A DNA stretch of 64,000 bases. Origin: Sporocytophaga sp. GTDB lineage: Bacteria > Bacteroidota > Bacteroidia > Cytophagales > Cytophagaceae. The stretch lies in the NCBI RefSeq assembly GCF_017745095.1, contig NZ_JAGHZZ010000011.1:1-64000 (forward strand). The letters are read 5' to 3'. The notes under the pieces are model-generated. The model had not been told where the DNA came from. It was given only the letters and a program-made list of their open reading frames with translations, and ran no database searches. The position numbers were made by a program, and so were the translations under genes. Below, in pieces: positions 41,833-51,027 of this stretch (positions are counted from its first letter, which is position 1; the number at the start of each line of letters is the position of its first letter).

Positions 41833-44800
41833 TTATTGTTTAACAATTCGCTTTCTCCAAACTTGATATTCTCCGAAGACTTCCAGAATATAAACTCCGG
41901 GAAGGAGATCTGATCCAACTACTATTGTTTCATTGCCTTGATGTGTGAGGTTAGCTATCTCTGATCCTTTTGTATCAATGATTTTTATAAGAAGTGATTC
42001 TCCTTCCTGAGTATTTGCCTTAATTGTAAAGGATGTTGTACTTGGATTCGGATAAACAATTATAGCATCTTTAGCTATGTCTGAAACAAAGAAAATTTTG
42101 CTGTATTCAAATTTTCCATCCAGATCTGTTTGCTTTATTCTATAATATGGATATTCGCCCGAGATAGCTTCTGAATAGGAGTATTGACATACAGAAGTAC
42201 TATTCCCCTTTGCTTTTACTATGCCTGTTGTGTAAAAGGTGATTCCATCTTTTGATTTTTCAATAATAAACTGGTCAGCATCTTTTTCCTGCGCAGTTGC
42301 CCATTTTACGTTGATTTGAGAACCAGATCTTTCAACATTAGCATATAGGTATGTAACAGGCAGCGTGCAATTCGGATCCGGTGTTACATCTTTAATCTTT
42401 GTATCTACTTTTCCTATTTGGATATCATCCATTGCAAATGCAGCAGCTTTTTGAAGATTTAAGTTTGGCACTCTTAATTCAACAGTGATGTTGCCTGATA
42501 TTGCTGCGATAAAACTATAGCCGAAATTGTTCCATGATGTGTTTAATGGTAAAACCAGTCTTTTAACTGGAACGCCTCCTACATATAAATCAAGCTTTGT
42601 GGTTTTAGCAGCAGAGGTTCCAGTGTTGGATGTATCAGGATTTGTTTTGGTAAATTCCTTTTGGATATTTGCCAGCCAAACAGAAAATCCGTATTCTTCT
42701 CCATTCGTCACAGCTATAGATTGGCTAAACACCACATCATGGCCTGCTGAATAATTTCCACTTCCTGAGAAATAATCAAAGGAGCTTGTACTGCCTGTCG
42801 TATGGTCAGGGACAGATATGTATATCTTATCCTGTGTATTGGAGTATGTGGAAGGATCCTTCCCGATTATGTATTCACCATTGTTCAGCCCATAGGTCCC
42901 AGGCAGATTGGTCCTGTCTGTCATATTACTGCCATTCTTTGTTGTGAGGGAATAGTCAGGATTGCTTATCTGATTACCTCGAACAAATTTAAATTCAGCG
43001 GAATATTTATCAGTCGTTGTTACAGGCTCTGCTGTTGTAGTTGCATCGTTCGGTTTGTCAATTGTAGTCGTGCTTGTAACTCCTCCAATGTCAGTATGCG
43101 TCCATTTTGAAAAGAAACCATTTGAAGAAGTAGCTTCAAGCGTCAATTCTCCTGATGTACATAAGGTAGTTGCATTAAGATCATCACAGTCGGTAACATC
43201 AATTGAAATTTTGTGTTTCTGCCTTCCCGGAGCCCCAAAAGAAATATCATCCATTGCAAAATCGTTTCCCGCATCTGCTCTGGAGATTTCTGATATCTTA
43301 ATTGTCGCTGTTCCTGATGTGGTTGCTGTATACTTATAGCTTACCTTTTGCCATTTGCAGGTTTCTCCATCTATGGTAATTGGTGTAGGATTTACCAATG
43401 CATCATTAACATAAAAGTTTATCTTAGGCTGGCCTGCTGTGGGGTTGGCAGGGTCTTTAATAGCGTAAATAGTATTATCAAATGGATCTGTACAATCACA
43501 GTATTCTGAGTTGGCATTTGTAAACCAAGCTGCAAATTCATATTCCTGACCAGCAACTAGTGTTACCTGTTGAGACCACATATACGAATCCGTTAATGCT
43601 GTTCCTGCAGGAACGTTTTTGGAGGCGGCATCTGTAAAGTAAAGATTACCTTTTCCTGTAGTATGGTCCGGGCAAGGCTTTATACCTGTATAGCCATCAT
43701 TGTTTGACAGCACATAGTTATATAGTGAAAAGGTTCCGTTTTGAAGCCAGCTTATACCTTTCCTATCGGGTACACCGAAAAAAGTTTGAGAAGGACTAAC
43801 AACTGCATCTTTCGGATCTTTAAAGTTGTAATAAGAACTATATGTAAAGCCGGGGGATGCGTCTCCTACTTTATATAATTCAAAATCTCCATTAATTACC
43901 TGATTTCCGACAGGCACTTCAGCATCTAATACTAAGATGAAGGTGCCTGTTGATGTCGGTAGAAAAGTTGGAGTTTTAGCATTGATGTCGCTTATGCCAG
44001 GTGCTCCAGACCAGACAATTGAACCAGCAGTATTGCCTGTTGCGCCTAATGCATTGAGTTTTGCAATTTCACCTAGGCAAAGTGTATTCTTGTCTGTTTG
44101 AGCAAACAACACCCTTTTAGATACTGTTTCCACATCTGATTTATAACAGGAAGTTTTGTTGATGTCAGCAAGTTTTTCTACAACCCTCACGGTATACTGA
44201 CCTCCTGTAGTAACACTCAAATCGTTATCATTTTGTTGAGCAGATGAAATCGCCTGTCCGTTTTTAAACCATTGATAGTAATAGCCGGTTTGCAGAGGAG
44301 TTGTTAAAGTTATTGCTGGAGAAACAGGGTCGCTATCAATAACATTGGTTCCTGTGTTTGTGGTAATGTCTGGCATAATTACATTTCCTGGAACGCAGCA
44401 GCTAGGAGAAGCTGTGGGACTTACAGGTACGTTGACAGTTGGACATAACGTTGTGATATCCCAGTCAAGGAAAGCTGGTCTGTTAGTGGTTGAGGAATGA
44501 GTAACAGTGGTTGTGCCCAGAGTATATGAATTATTAAATGAGGTAGTAGGGAAGGCAACAAGTCCGCTTATGTCACTAACACCCGTCGGGTTAGGCCCAT
44601 CATTATATATAACGGATATCGTGGTAGATCCAGCTGGAATTGTTAGGCCTGGATCAGTTGGACTGGTATTGATTTTTATAGGAACAAGATAGGTTTGACT
44701 CTCTGTTGTGTTTATCAGATCGGCGCATTTAAAGTTGTACCAGACAGAAGCTGCAGTGGGACTTGCGGTCGGCCCGACAATTACCTTTAGCCTGTATGTA

Positions 44801-45228
44801 GTATTAGGATCGCAATAATACAGTTTTATAGGTACGGTAAATGCATTTAATTTGAAAGCAGTAGTTGAACTTACAGAAACTGTATAGGCACTGTTTAAAA
44901 CGGTTGTCCCTGATGCCGGCATGGTATATGGAGAAGTTGCTCCTTTTAAAGGGCCTCCGGTTTGATTGATCTGTTCTTGATAGCTTATAACTGTTGGTGT
45001 CGTTAATGGAGCTTGGTAAGTGAAATCATAACCCTGGCCGTATTTGGAACCTCCAACTGTCCAGATATAATCTGTTCCGGGAACTACAGTAGGAATAGAT
45101 AATTGTGGAGACTGATTGGGACATTGATTAACAATGGTTGCAGTTTGGGACCCGCATTGACTGAAGCTTGTATTTGAATGAAGAAGAACGGCAAGCAACA
45201 TTAATGACCAAATAAGGACCTTTTTCAT
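41833..45228 (-). CDS. Large T9SS-secreted multidomain surface protein
   Basis: A 1131-residue protein with signal peptide (LIWSLMLLAVLLHSNTSFSQ). An N-terminal CGSQTATIVNQCPNQSPQLSIP segment and Ig/PKD-like domains (YYYQWFKNGQAISSAQQND; IVWSGAPGISDINAKTPTF) lead to two copies of a jelly-roll module, at about 445-670 and 745-960. Each has NGDFE- or NPDYS-type starts, a PDHTTG motif, a SQ.(V/I)(T/A)...GQEY.F..W strand and a (N/A)(D/A)FAMDDI(S/Q)(F/I) end. The second is interrupted before the start of a fibronectin-like region (VERSGSQINVKWATAQEKDADQFIIEKSKDG). A sorting domain (VYPNPSTTS) closes it. There is no catalytic motif, so adhesion or carbohydrate binding is the likely role. Confidence 0.8.
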   Translation of the reverse strand: MKKVLIWSLMLLAVLLHSNTSFSQCGSQTATIVNQCPNQSPQLSIPTVVPGTDYIWTVGGSKYGQGYDFTYQAPLTTPTVISYQEQINQTGGPLKGATSPYTMPASGTTVLNSAYTVSVSSTTAFKLNAFTVPIKLYYCDPNTTYRLKVIVGPTASPTAASVWYNFKCADLINTTESQTYLVPIKINTSPTDPGLTIPAGSTTISVIYNDGPNPTGVSDISGLVAFPTTSFNNSYTLGTTTVTHSSTTNRPAFLDWDITTLCPTVNVPVSPTASPSCCVPGNVIMPDITTNTGTNVIDSDPVSPAITLTTPLQTGYYYQWFKNGQAISSAQQNDNDLSVTTGGQYTVRVVEKLADINKTSCYKSDVETVSKRVLFAQTDKNTLCLGEIAKLNALGATGNTAGSIVWSGAPGISDINAKTPTFLPTSTGTFILVLDAEVPVGNQVINGDFELYKVGDASPGFTYSSYYNFKDPKDAVVSPSQTFFGVPDRKGISWLQNGTFSLYNYVLSNNDGYTGIKPCPDHTTGKGNLYFTDAASKNVPAGTALTDSYMWSQQVTLVAGQEYEFAAWFTNANSEYCDCTDPFDNTIYAIKDPANPTAGQPKINFYVNDALVNPTPITIDGETCKWQKVSYKYTATTSGTATIKISEISRADAGNDFAMDDISFGAPGRQKHKISIDVTDCDDLNATTLCTSGELTLEATSSNGFFSKWTHTDIGGVTSTTTIDKPNDATTTAEPVTTTDKYSAEFKFVRGNQISNPDYSLTTKNGSNMTDRTNLPGTYGLNNGEYIIGKDPSTYSNTQDKIYISVPDHTTGSTSSFDYFSGSGNYSAGHDVVFSQSIAVTNGEEYGFSVWLANIQKEFTKTNPDTSNTGTSAAKTTKLDLYVGGVPVKRLVLPLNTSWNNFGYSFIAAISGNITVELRVPNLNLQKAAAFAMDDIQIGKVDTKIKDVTPDPNCTLPVTYLYANVERSGSQINVKWATAQEKDADQFIIEKSKDGITFYTTGIVKAKGNSTSVCQYSYSEAISGEYPYYRIKQTDLDGKFEYSKIFFVSDIAKDAIIVYPNPSTTSFTIKANTQEGESLLIKIIDTKGSEIANLTHQGNETIVVGSDLLPGVYILEVFGEYQVWRKRIVKQ

Positions 45229-45569
45229 AATTTGTTTAAATGTTGAGAATCAGAATTCAATGTTTTAAAGGAGAGGGATTGGGCTTTCAAATTCATTTCT
45301 TTCAGATTTTGATATACCAACCCTCTACTTTGTAAGTACTGATTTAGAAGTTAAAAGTAAACGCCAACATTCCATAAATCTCAAACAGCTATTAAATCTG
45401 TTAATTATAGTGTCCAGGTCTTGACACTTAATGATTGAGAAAAGATTAATTATTGTGAATGTCTATTCAACACTATGTTTACCCGTATCAAAAACTCCTC
45501 GGATTTTAATTGTGAATTCTTTAAGGTTGAAAGTTATCGGTTGATTTCCACTGAATGTTTTTTTATGAA

Positions 45570-45587
45570 AAGTTGTTTAAACAACTT
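45570..45587. promoter_or_regulatory. Perfect 18-base palindrome
   Basis: AAGTTGTTTAAACAACTT has two-fold symmetry with no spacer, and lies about 285 bases before the GH8 gene and 340 before the surface protein gene. A dimeric regulator site is the simplest idea. Confidence 0.4.
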
Positions 45588-45818
45588 GTTATATTTAACG
45601 AATCTGGGATGATTAGTGAAATTTTGTGCTTCATCTATGCTATTAGAAAGTTTAAAAAAAAATTTGGAATATAATTTAGCTTTTTAAATTGGTGGCATTT
45701 TAATCGTGAGAATGTCCAATTTCTATAAATACATTATTTAATCCTATTGAATTGAACAAAAGCATGATGAATATTCCTTTTCATATTAAATCATGATTTC
45801 ATTCTCATAATTGTTCAA

Positions 45819-45847
45819 TTTGTATATCATTTTTTTCATTAGATTTA
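45819..45847 (+). promoter_or_regulatory. Promoter candidate of the GH8 gene
   Basis: TTTG (45819-45822), 17 bases, then TAGATTTA (45840-45847), which differs from the -7 box only in its last base. It lies 24 bases before the ATG. Confidence 0.35.
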
Positions 45848-45871
45848 CACTTCAAAAAAATCTATAAATGC

Positions 45872-47845
45872 ATGAAACACATCTATCTTCTTAGTCTTTT
45901 ATTCCTGTTAACATTTAATGGAATAGAAGCAGCAAACATTTTTTCTAACCCCGGCTTTGAAAGTGGCCAGGACTGGTGGGGGTTCCAAACCCCGGAAGGC
46001 TCAGCAACAATTGATTACAAATCTACCGATGCGCGTAGCGGCAATTATGCGGCGCATATTAATGTTTTAACAGCTGCTGCAAATAATTATAATATTCAGC
46101 TTAGTGCACCAAGCAACTGGGCTGCAGAAAAGGGAGCAAAGTATATCATTAGTTTTTATGCCAAAGCAGATAAAGACGTCTCAATTCACCTCGCTGCTCA
46201 GGATGGACCTCCTAAATATACCTATAGAACAGGATCTGACTATACTCTTAACTCTGAATGGAAGTATATCGAGATGGTTTATACTTCAGATGTAGAGGGC
46301 TCAGGAGCTTTACGCTTTAACGTATTTGTTGGTTCTACTGCTGCTAATTATTACTTTGATGATTTTAACTTAGAAATTGTACCAGTAGTTGAACTTGGAA
46401 CTCCTGTGCCTCCGACAGAAGGCGCTTACTATACAGACATCTATAGAAGTATGTTTAAGGAAATGGGTAAGTCAGAAGTTGCAATAGACAATAAAGTTGA
46501 AGCAGCTTTTCAACAACTATTTCACGGCAGTCCTACTTCAGAAGCTATATATTTTGAAACAGGGACTGATATGGCTTATATAGATGCTATATCCAGTAAA
46601 GATATTCGTACAGAAGGGATGTCATATGGAATGATGATCGCAGTTCAACTTGATAAGAAGGAAGAGTTTGATAAACTTTGGAAGTTTGCTAAAACTTATA
46701 TGCAGCATAAAACCGGTCCAAGAGCAGGATATTTTGCTTGGTCAATAGACAACGTGACATTTGCAGTTAAAGACTCGAACAGTGCGCCGGATGGTGAAGA
46801 ATACATGGTAACAGCTTTATTTTTTGCAGCAAACAGATGGGGTAATGGAGAAGGTATATATAATTACAAAGCAGAAGCACAACAGTTATTGTCAGATATG
46901 TTAAACCTTGAATCCAGAAATGGTGGTGTGGTTAATCAACTTACAAATATGTTTGACAAGACTAAGAAACAGGTAGTTTTTGTTCCTCAGGGAGGTAATG
47001 CAGATTTTACAGACCCTTCTTATCACCTGCCTGGGTTCTATAAACTTTGGTCATTGTGGTCAAATACGGACAACCAGTTCTGGGCTGATGCAGCGGATTC
47101 AAGCAGAGTGTTTCTTTTAAAAGCGATGGATGATAATACTGGACTTGTGACAGATTATATGACTTTTGATGGTCAGCCCTATCCAATTTCATGGAACGAA
47201 AACGCAGGGAACTTTGCTTATGACTCGTGGAGAGTAATTTCTAATATTGCTATGGACGCACACTGGTTTGGCAATTCCTGGCATTCTGCTCAGGTAGACA
47301 AGCTTTTGGCATTCTTTAAATCACAAGGTTCCAGCTATAATGCTTTGTATCATCAGGATGGCACACCAACAGACAAGACACACACAGCTGCAGGTTTATA
47401 TGCCATGAATGGTGCGGGAACGTTGGCCTCAAATAATGTTTTTGCTTGGGATTTTGTAGACAAATTATACAATCAGGCTATGCCAACAGGAGAATACAGA
47501 TATTACGACGGATTGCTTCAGATGCTTGGCCTGCTACAAGCTTCAGGTAAATTCAAAATCTGGAAGCCCGAAACAATAGTTTCTTCAATTAACAATTCGG
47601 CTAACAGTTTAATGAAACTGAACATATATCCAAATCCTGCTCAGTCAGAAAGAATCTCTCTTGTTTCAGATTTAGTTCTGAATGGTAATTATGAATTAAG
47701 AGATGTTTCCGGAAGAATTTTATTGAGTGGAATTATAGAAAACGGTAAAGCTGAAGTTTCAGTTAATAGTTTACAAGAAGGACTTTACTTTGTTAATATA
47801 AAAGATGTAAAGAATAACTTTACTGAGAAAGTTATTATAAAGTAA
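45872..47845 (+). CDS. T9SS-secreted GH8 xylan-active enzyme
   Basis: A 657-residue enzyme with signal peptide (IYLLSLLFLLTFNGIEA). Residues about 22-170 are a CBM4/9-type domain (NIFSNPGFESGQDWWGF...YYFDDFNLEIVP). The GH8 domain is about 184-575: DIRTEGMSYGMMIAVQLDKKEEFDKLWKFAKTYM gives the acid Glu248, and NSAPDGEEYMVTALFFAANRWG the conserved Asp307; TGPRAGYFAWSI lies between. This form of the motifs is that of reducing-end xylose-releasing exo-oligoxylanases and xylanases rather than cellulases. WNENAGNFAYDSWRVISNIAMDAHWFG matches the later part of the fold. A sorting domain (IYPNPAQSE) follows. It probably acts on xylan or xylo-oligosaccharides. Confidence 0.9.
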   Translation: MKHIYLLSLLFLLTFNGIEAANIFSNPGFESGQDWWGFQTPEGSATIDYKSTDARSGNYAAHINVLTAAANNYNIQLSAPSNWAAEKGAKYIISFYAKADKDVSIHLAAQDGPPKYTYRTGSDYTLNSEWKYIEMVYTSDVEGSGALRFNVFVGSTAANYYFDDFNLEIVPVVELGTPVPPTEGAYYTDIYRSMFKEMGKSEVAIDNKVEAAFQQLFHGSPTSEAIYFETGTDMAYIDAISSKDIRTEGMSYGMMIAVQLDKKEEFDKLWKFAKTYMQHKTGPRAGYFAWSIDNVTFAVKDSNSAPDGEEYMVTALFFAANRWGNGEGIYNYKAEAQQLLSDMLNLESRNGGVVNQLTNMFDKTKKQVVFVPQGGNADFTDPSYHLPGFYKLWSLWSNTDNQFWADAADSSRVFLLKAMDDNTGLVTDYMTFDGQPYPISWNENAGNFAYDSWRVISNIAMDAHWFGNSWHSAQVDKLLAFFKSQGSSYNALYHQDGTPTDKTHTAAGLYAMNGAGTLASNNVFAWDFVDKLYNQAMPTGEYRYYDGLLQMLGLLQASGKFKIWKPETIVSSINNSANSLMKLNIYPNPAQSERISLVSDLVLNGNYELRDVSGRILLSGIIENGKAEVSVNSLQEGLYFVNIKDVKNNFTEKVIIK

Positions 47846-48431
47846 TTCAGATATATCTATGCGCAGCTCCGTTATAGTTGCTGCGTATAGATTATTTTAA
47901 TGAACCTATTATTTTTAAGCATTTCATAAACATTATTTTTTATCTTTCAAAAAGCATAAGCACGAGGCCTCTGTTACCTTATGTTAAATATGGTAGCCTT
48001 TTCATTACAATTATATTTTTATTTGCAATTATCCTTAATGTTATACCCTCATTTATCATGGTCTATCATTATTAAAATTAAAGTATAAAGTATCTATACT
48101 AGTTATAATCCTTTTGATGACTGATTTAAAGTTGTTCTGCTTTAAACATTTGATTTTTATATTCTGAGATATTTTTTGGATTGCACAAAGAAAATTGGTT
48201 TACCTTTTTAAAAAGTGGGTGTAGTTAAAACACTTATGCAGGAAGCATATGTGATTCAACATTTTGTATACTGAGGGGTCATTATGTCTGAATTGTTGGG
48301 GAACATTTACCATATCAATAAAATATAAGAATCAAGTAGTCTGGGTTAATCAATAAGCCATTCAAAACTCTTTAAGCTTAAATAAAAAAAGAGTTTTGCG
48401 GATGGTTGTGAAGAAGTATTGTTTAATAAAA
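47846..48431. other. Intergenic region without genes
   Basis: After the GH8 terminator hairpin, about 540 AT-rich bases. A short TTTAAAG/CTTTAAA inverted repeat lies near 48124-48146. Open frames here are short and begin at poor sites, for example inside the hairpin. I see nothing further that I can support. Confidence 0.4.
47857..47890 (+). terminator. Terminator hairpin after the GH8 gene
   Basis: CTATGCGCAGC (47857-47867) pairs with GCTGCGTATAG (47880-47890) with one G-T pair; the tail has only short T-runs, so it may be moderate. Confidence 0.55.
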
Positions 48432-50837
48432 ATGAAAACAAATATACATATGAGAATTAAAGCATTTGCATTACTGCTTATACTAAATGTTTCGATGATC
48501 AATAACATATTGGGTCAGGTACCTCTTGTATTTGATGTGGAAAATAGAACTCCCCCGGCTAGTTGTAATACTGCGGCTGGAAATACAAATACTTCCAACA
48601 CTTATTTGCCGGATCCTTTTGCATTTACTAATGGTGGTAGAGTGGCCACCTTTGATGATTGGACCTGTAGAAGAAATCAAATTAAATCTGATATAGAGCA
48701 ATATGAAATCGGGCCAAAGCCTCCTAAACCTTCAAATGTCACTGCGACCTATTCAGGTGGAAAACTTACAGTCAACGTAACGGTAAACGGTCAAACATTA
48801 ACATTGACTTCTAATGTTACAATGCCTTCTGGTACTGGCCCATTCCCTGTGGTGATTGGGATGAATGCTCCTACAGGCTCATTATCGGCTAGCTTGTTTT
48901 CTGGTGTTATACAAATTCCTTTTAACCATGATCAAGTGGTCTCTTATGGTGCAGGGTCCGGATCAATGAATGCAAATGATCCTTATTTTAAACTATACCC
49001 AGGCACAAACATCGGAAAATACAGTGCATGGTCTTGGGGGATCAGTCGTTTGATTGATGGTATTGAGCTTGTAAAATCGCAAATGAATGCAGACCCTAAA
49101 AGAATCTGTGTAACTGGTTGTAGCTATGCTGGTAAAATGGCATTATTTGGCGGCGCTTTTGACGAGAGAGTGGCTCTTACGATTGCACAGGAATCGGGAG
49201 GAGGCGGTATCAACTCATGGAGGATGTCTCAAGCATATACAACAAGAACAGGGGTGAATGTTGAAAAAATTGACAACACCAACTACAGCTGGTTTAAAAC
49301 GAGTATGAAAAATTTAAATCCAAATACGCTACCTCATGATCACCATGAATTAGTTGCAATGATTGCTCCAAGACCGTTGTTAGTATTAGGAAATCCAACG
49401 CAGGAATGGTTATGTGATGAATCAGGTTATAAGTCTTGTATGGCTGCGGCAGAAGTATGGAAAGCAATGGGTGTTTCAGAAAGGTTTGGCTTTATATTCA
49501 CACCAGATCACAATCATTGTTCTGCAGCACAAGCACAAAATGATGCCGTAACAGCATTCATTAATAAATATTTAAAAAACAACGCTACCGCAAACACGAA
49601 TATAAGGGTTAATCCGACCAAAGGCACTAAGCAGGATTTAAGCTTAACTTCGGCCATAAACTGGACAGCTCCAACTATAACTTTTGATACACCTAATCAA
49701 AATGCTCCTATAGTGACATTGACATCTCCTACTGCAAGCAACAATTTGGAAGCTCCGGCCTCTTTATTGCTAACAGCATCTGTTACTGATGCTAATAACA
49801 ATGTTAGTAAAGTAGAATTCTTTAATGGAACAACTAAACTAGGAGAAGATGCAACAGTACCTTATAGCTTGTCCTTAGAGAACCTAGCTGCAGGAACTTA
49901 TGTATTCTCTGCAAAGGCAACCGATAAGGAAAATCTTACCGGAACATCAGTTACAGTGACAGTAGTTATAAAGTCTCCTCCGTTTAAAGTTCAGAAAACA
50001 TCTTTAGCACCAGTAATTGACGGAACGCCAGACCCTGGAATATGGGATCATCCGAATGTTTTAGCAGTGAGCGGCCAAAATGTTTTATCAGGTACCATTT
50101 CATCTGCTACTGATCTGAGTGGAAATACTAAGTTTTTATGGGACAATACATACTTTTATTTTTTTGCAACTGTTACTGACAATACAAAACAAAACGACAG
50201 TCCTAATCCATTTGACGATGATGCTGTTGAAATATATCTGGACGTTAACAATGACAAAGCCACTACTTATGGCGCGAACGATGTTCAATACACATTCGGT
50301 TGGAATGATGGTACAACGGTAGGAGTTTTACCTTCAGGAAGGTCGACTTCAGGTATCACATATAGTTCTGTGAATACAGCGACAGGGTATGTGATAGAAG
50401 GAAGAATTCCATGGTCGACAGTACAGGCTTCTCCTGCCGAGGACCAACTCTTAGGTGTTGAATTCATGATTAATGATGATGACAATGGAGGAACAAGAGA
50501 TAAAAAGATTGCCTGGTCCTCAACTACAGACAATGCGTGGCAAGACCCGTCATTGTTTGGCGTCGTAAAATTGGCTGATGAAGTAATTACCAGTATAGAA
50601 GAACAAAATTCTTCATCAGGAGTCCTTTGCTATCCGAATCCTTTCAATGCTCAATTCACGATTGTAGCAAATGGGACATTTACTTACCAATTGATGAACC
50701 AGATGGGACAAGTTGTGGAGTCGGATCAAACAAAAGATATAGCCTCTCTTACCACGCAGGATCTTTCAAAAGGAATTTATCTTTTAAAAGTTACCCAGGA
50801 TCAGAAATCGAGAATTGTTAAATTGGTAAAGGAGTAA
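48432..50837 (+). CDS. T9SS-secreted CE15 glucuronoyl esterase with CBM9
   Basis: An 801-residue enzyme, from the ATG at 48432 (MKTNIHMRIKAFALLLILNV as signal; an ATG at 48450 is also possible). Residues about 30-400 are the CE15 esterase that cuts the ester between glucuronoxylan and lignin alcohols: VTGCSYAGKMALFGGAFDERVALTIAQESGGGG places Ser231 as nucleophile and Glu254 as likely acid, and FTPDHNHCSA supplies the His. GCSYAGK differs slightly from the usual GCSRxGK. An Ig-like domain (about 428-515) and a CBM9-type domain (about 520-725, PPFKVQKTSLAPVIDGTPDPGIWD...DDAVEIYLDVNNDK) follow, then a sorting domain (CYPNPFNAQ). It would work beside the GH8 xylanase on lignified xylan. Confidence 0.9.
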   Translation: MKTNIHMRIKAFALLLILNVSMINNILGQVPLVFDVENRTPPASCNTAAGNTNTSNTYLPDPFAFTNGGRVATFDDWTCRRNQIKSDIEQYEIGPKPPKPSNVTATYSGGKLTVNVTVNGQTLTLTSNVTMPSGTGPFPVVIGMNAPTGSLSASLFSGVIQIPFNHDQVVSYGAGSGSMNANDPYFKLYPGTNIGKYSAWSWGISRLIDGIELVKSQMNADPKRICVTGCSYAGKMALFGGAFDERVALTIAQESGGGGINSWRMSQAYTTRTGVNVEKIDNTNYSWFKTSMKNLNPNTLPHDHHELVAMIAPRPLLVLGNPTQEWLCDESGYKSCMAAAEVWKAMGVSERFGFIFTPDHNHCSAAQAQNDAVTAFINKYLKNNATANTNIRVNPTKGTKQDLSLTSAINWTAPTITFDTPNQNAPIVTLTSPTASNNLEAPASLLLTASVTDANNNVSKVEFFNGTTKLGEDATVPYSLSLENLAAGTYVFSAKATDKENLTGTSVTVTVVIKSPPFKVQKTSLAPVIDGTPDPGIWDHPNVLAVSGQNVLSGTISSATDLSGNTKFLWDNTYFYFFATVTDNTKQNDSPNPFDDDAVEIYLDVNNDKATTYGANDVQYTFGWNDGTTVGVLPSGRSTSGITYSSVNTATGYVIEGRIPWSTVQASPAEDQLLGVEFMINDDDNGGTRDKKIAWSSTTDNAWQDPSLFGVVKLADEVITSIEEQNSSSGVLCYPNPFNAQFTIVANGTFTYQLMNQMGQVVESDQTKDIASLTTQDLSKGIYLLKVTQDQKSRIVKLVKE

Positions 50838-50897
50838 GTTAACCTTGATATAATTTTATAGGTCAATTTCTAAAGGTTATTTTTCACGGTTAAGATC

Positions 50898-50939
50898 AAG
50901 GCACTATCCCAAAGGGTGGTGCCTTCTTTATTATATTTT
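50898..50939 (+). terminator. Intrinsic terminator after the CE15 gene
   Basis: AAGGCAC (50898-50904) and GTGCCTT (50919-50925) form the outer stem with inner CCC/GGG pairs and a T-rich tail. Confidence 0.7.
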
Positions 50940-51027
50940 GTTTCTTTTAAATTTTCTAAATATCGTTACCTTTCCAATTTAGCATTGTTTTTATAGCAGA
51001 ATTCATTGGAAAAACAAAAAGCTATAA

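Larger units (their letters stand above)
45229..45871. other. Long divergent intergenic region with palindrome
   Basis: About 640 AT-rich bases between the large surface protein (minus) and the GH8 xylanase-like gene (plus). I see no gene or RNA. It holds a perfect 18-base palindrome at 45570-45587 and a promoter-like sequence directly before the GH8 gene. The length itself is unusual for this window and hints at regulation. Confidence 0.5.

Noticed and set aside
47878-48075. 65-residue hydrophobic frame after the GH8 gene
   Set aside because: It begins with TTG inside the terminator hairpin, has an erratic composition and no promoter; AT-rich DNA gives such Phe/Ile/Tyr-rich frames by chance.
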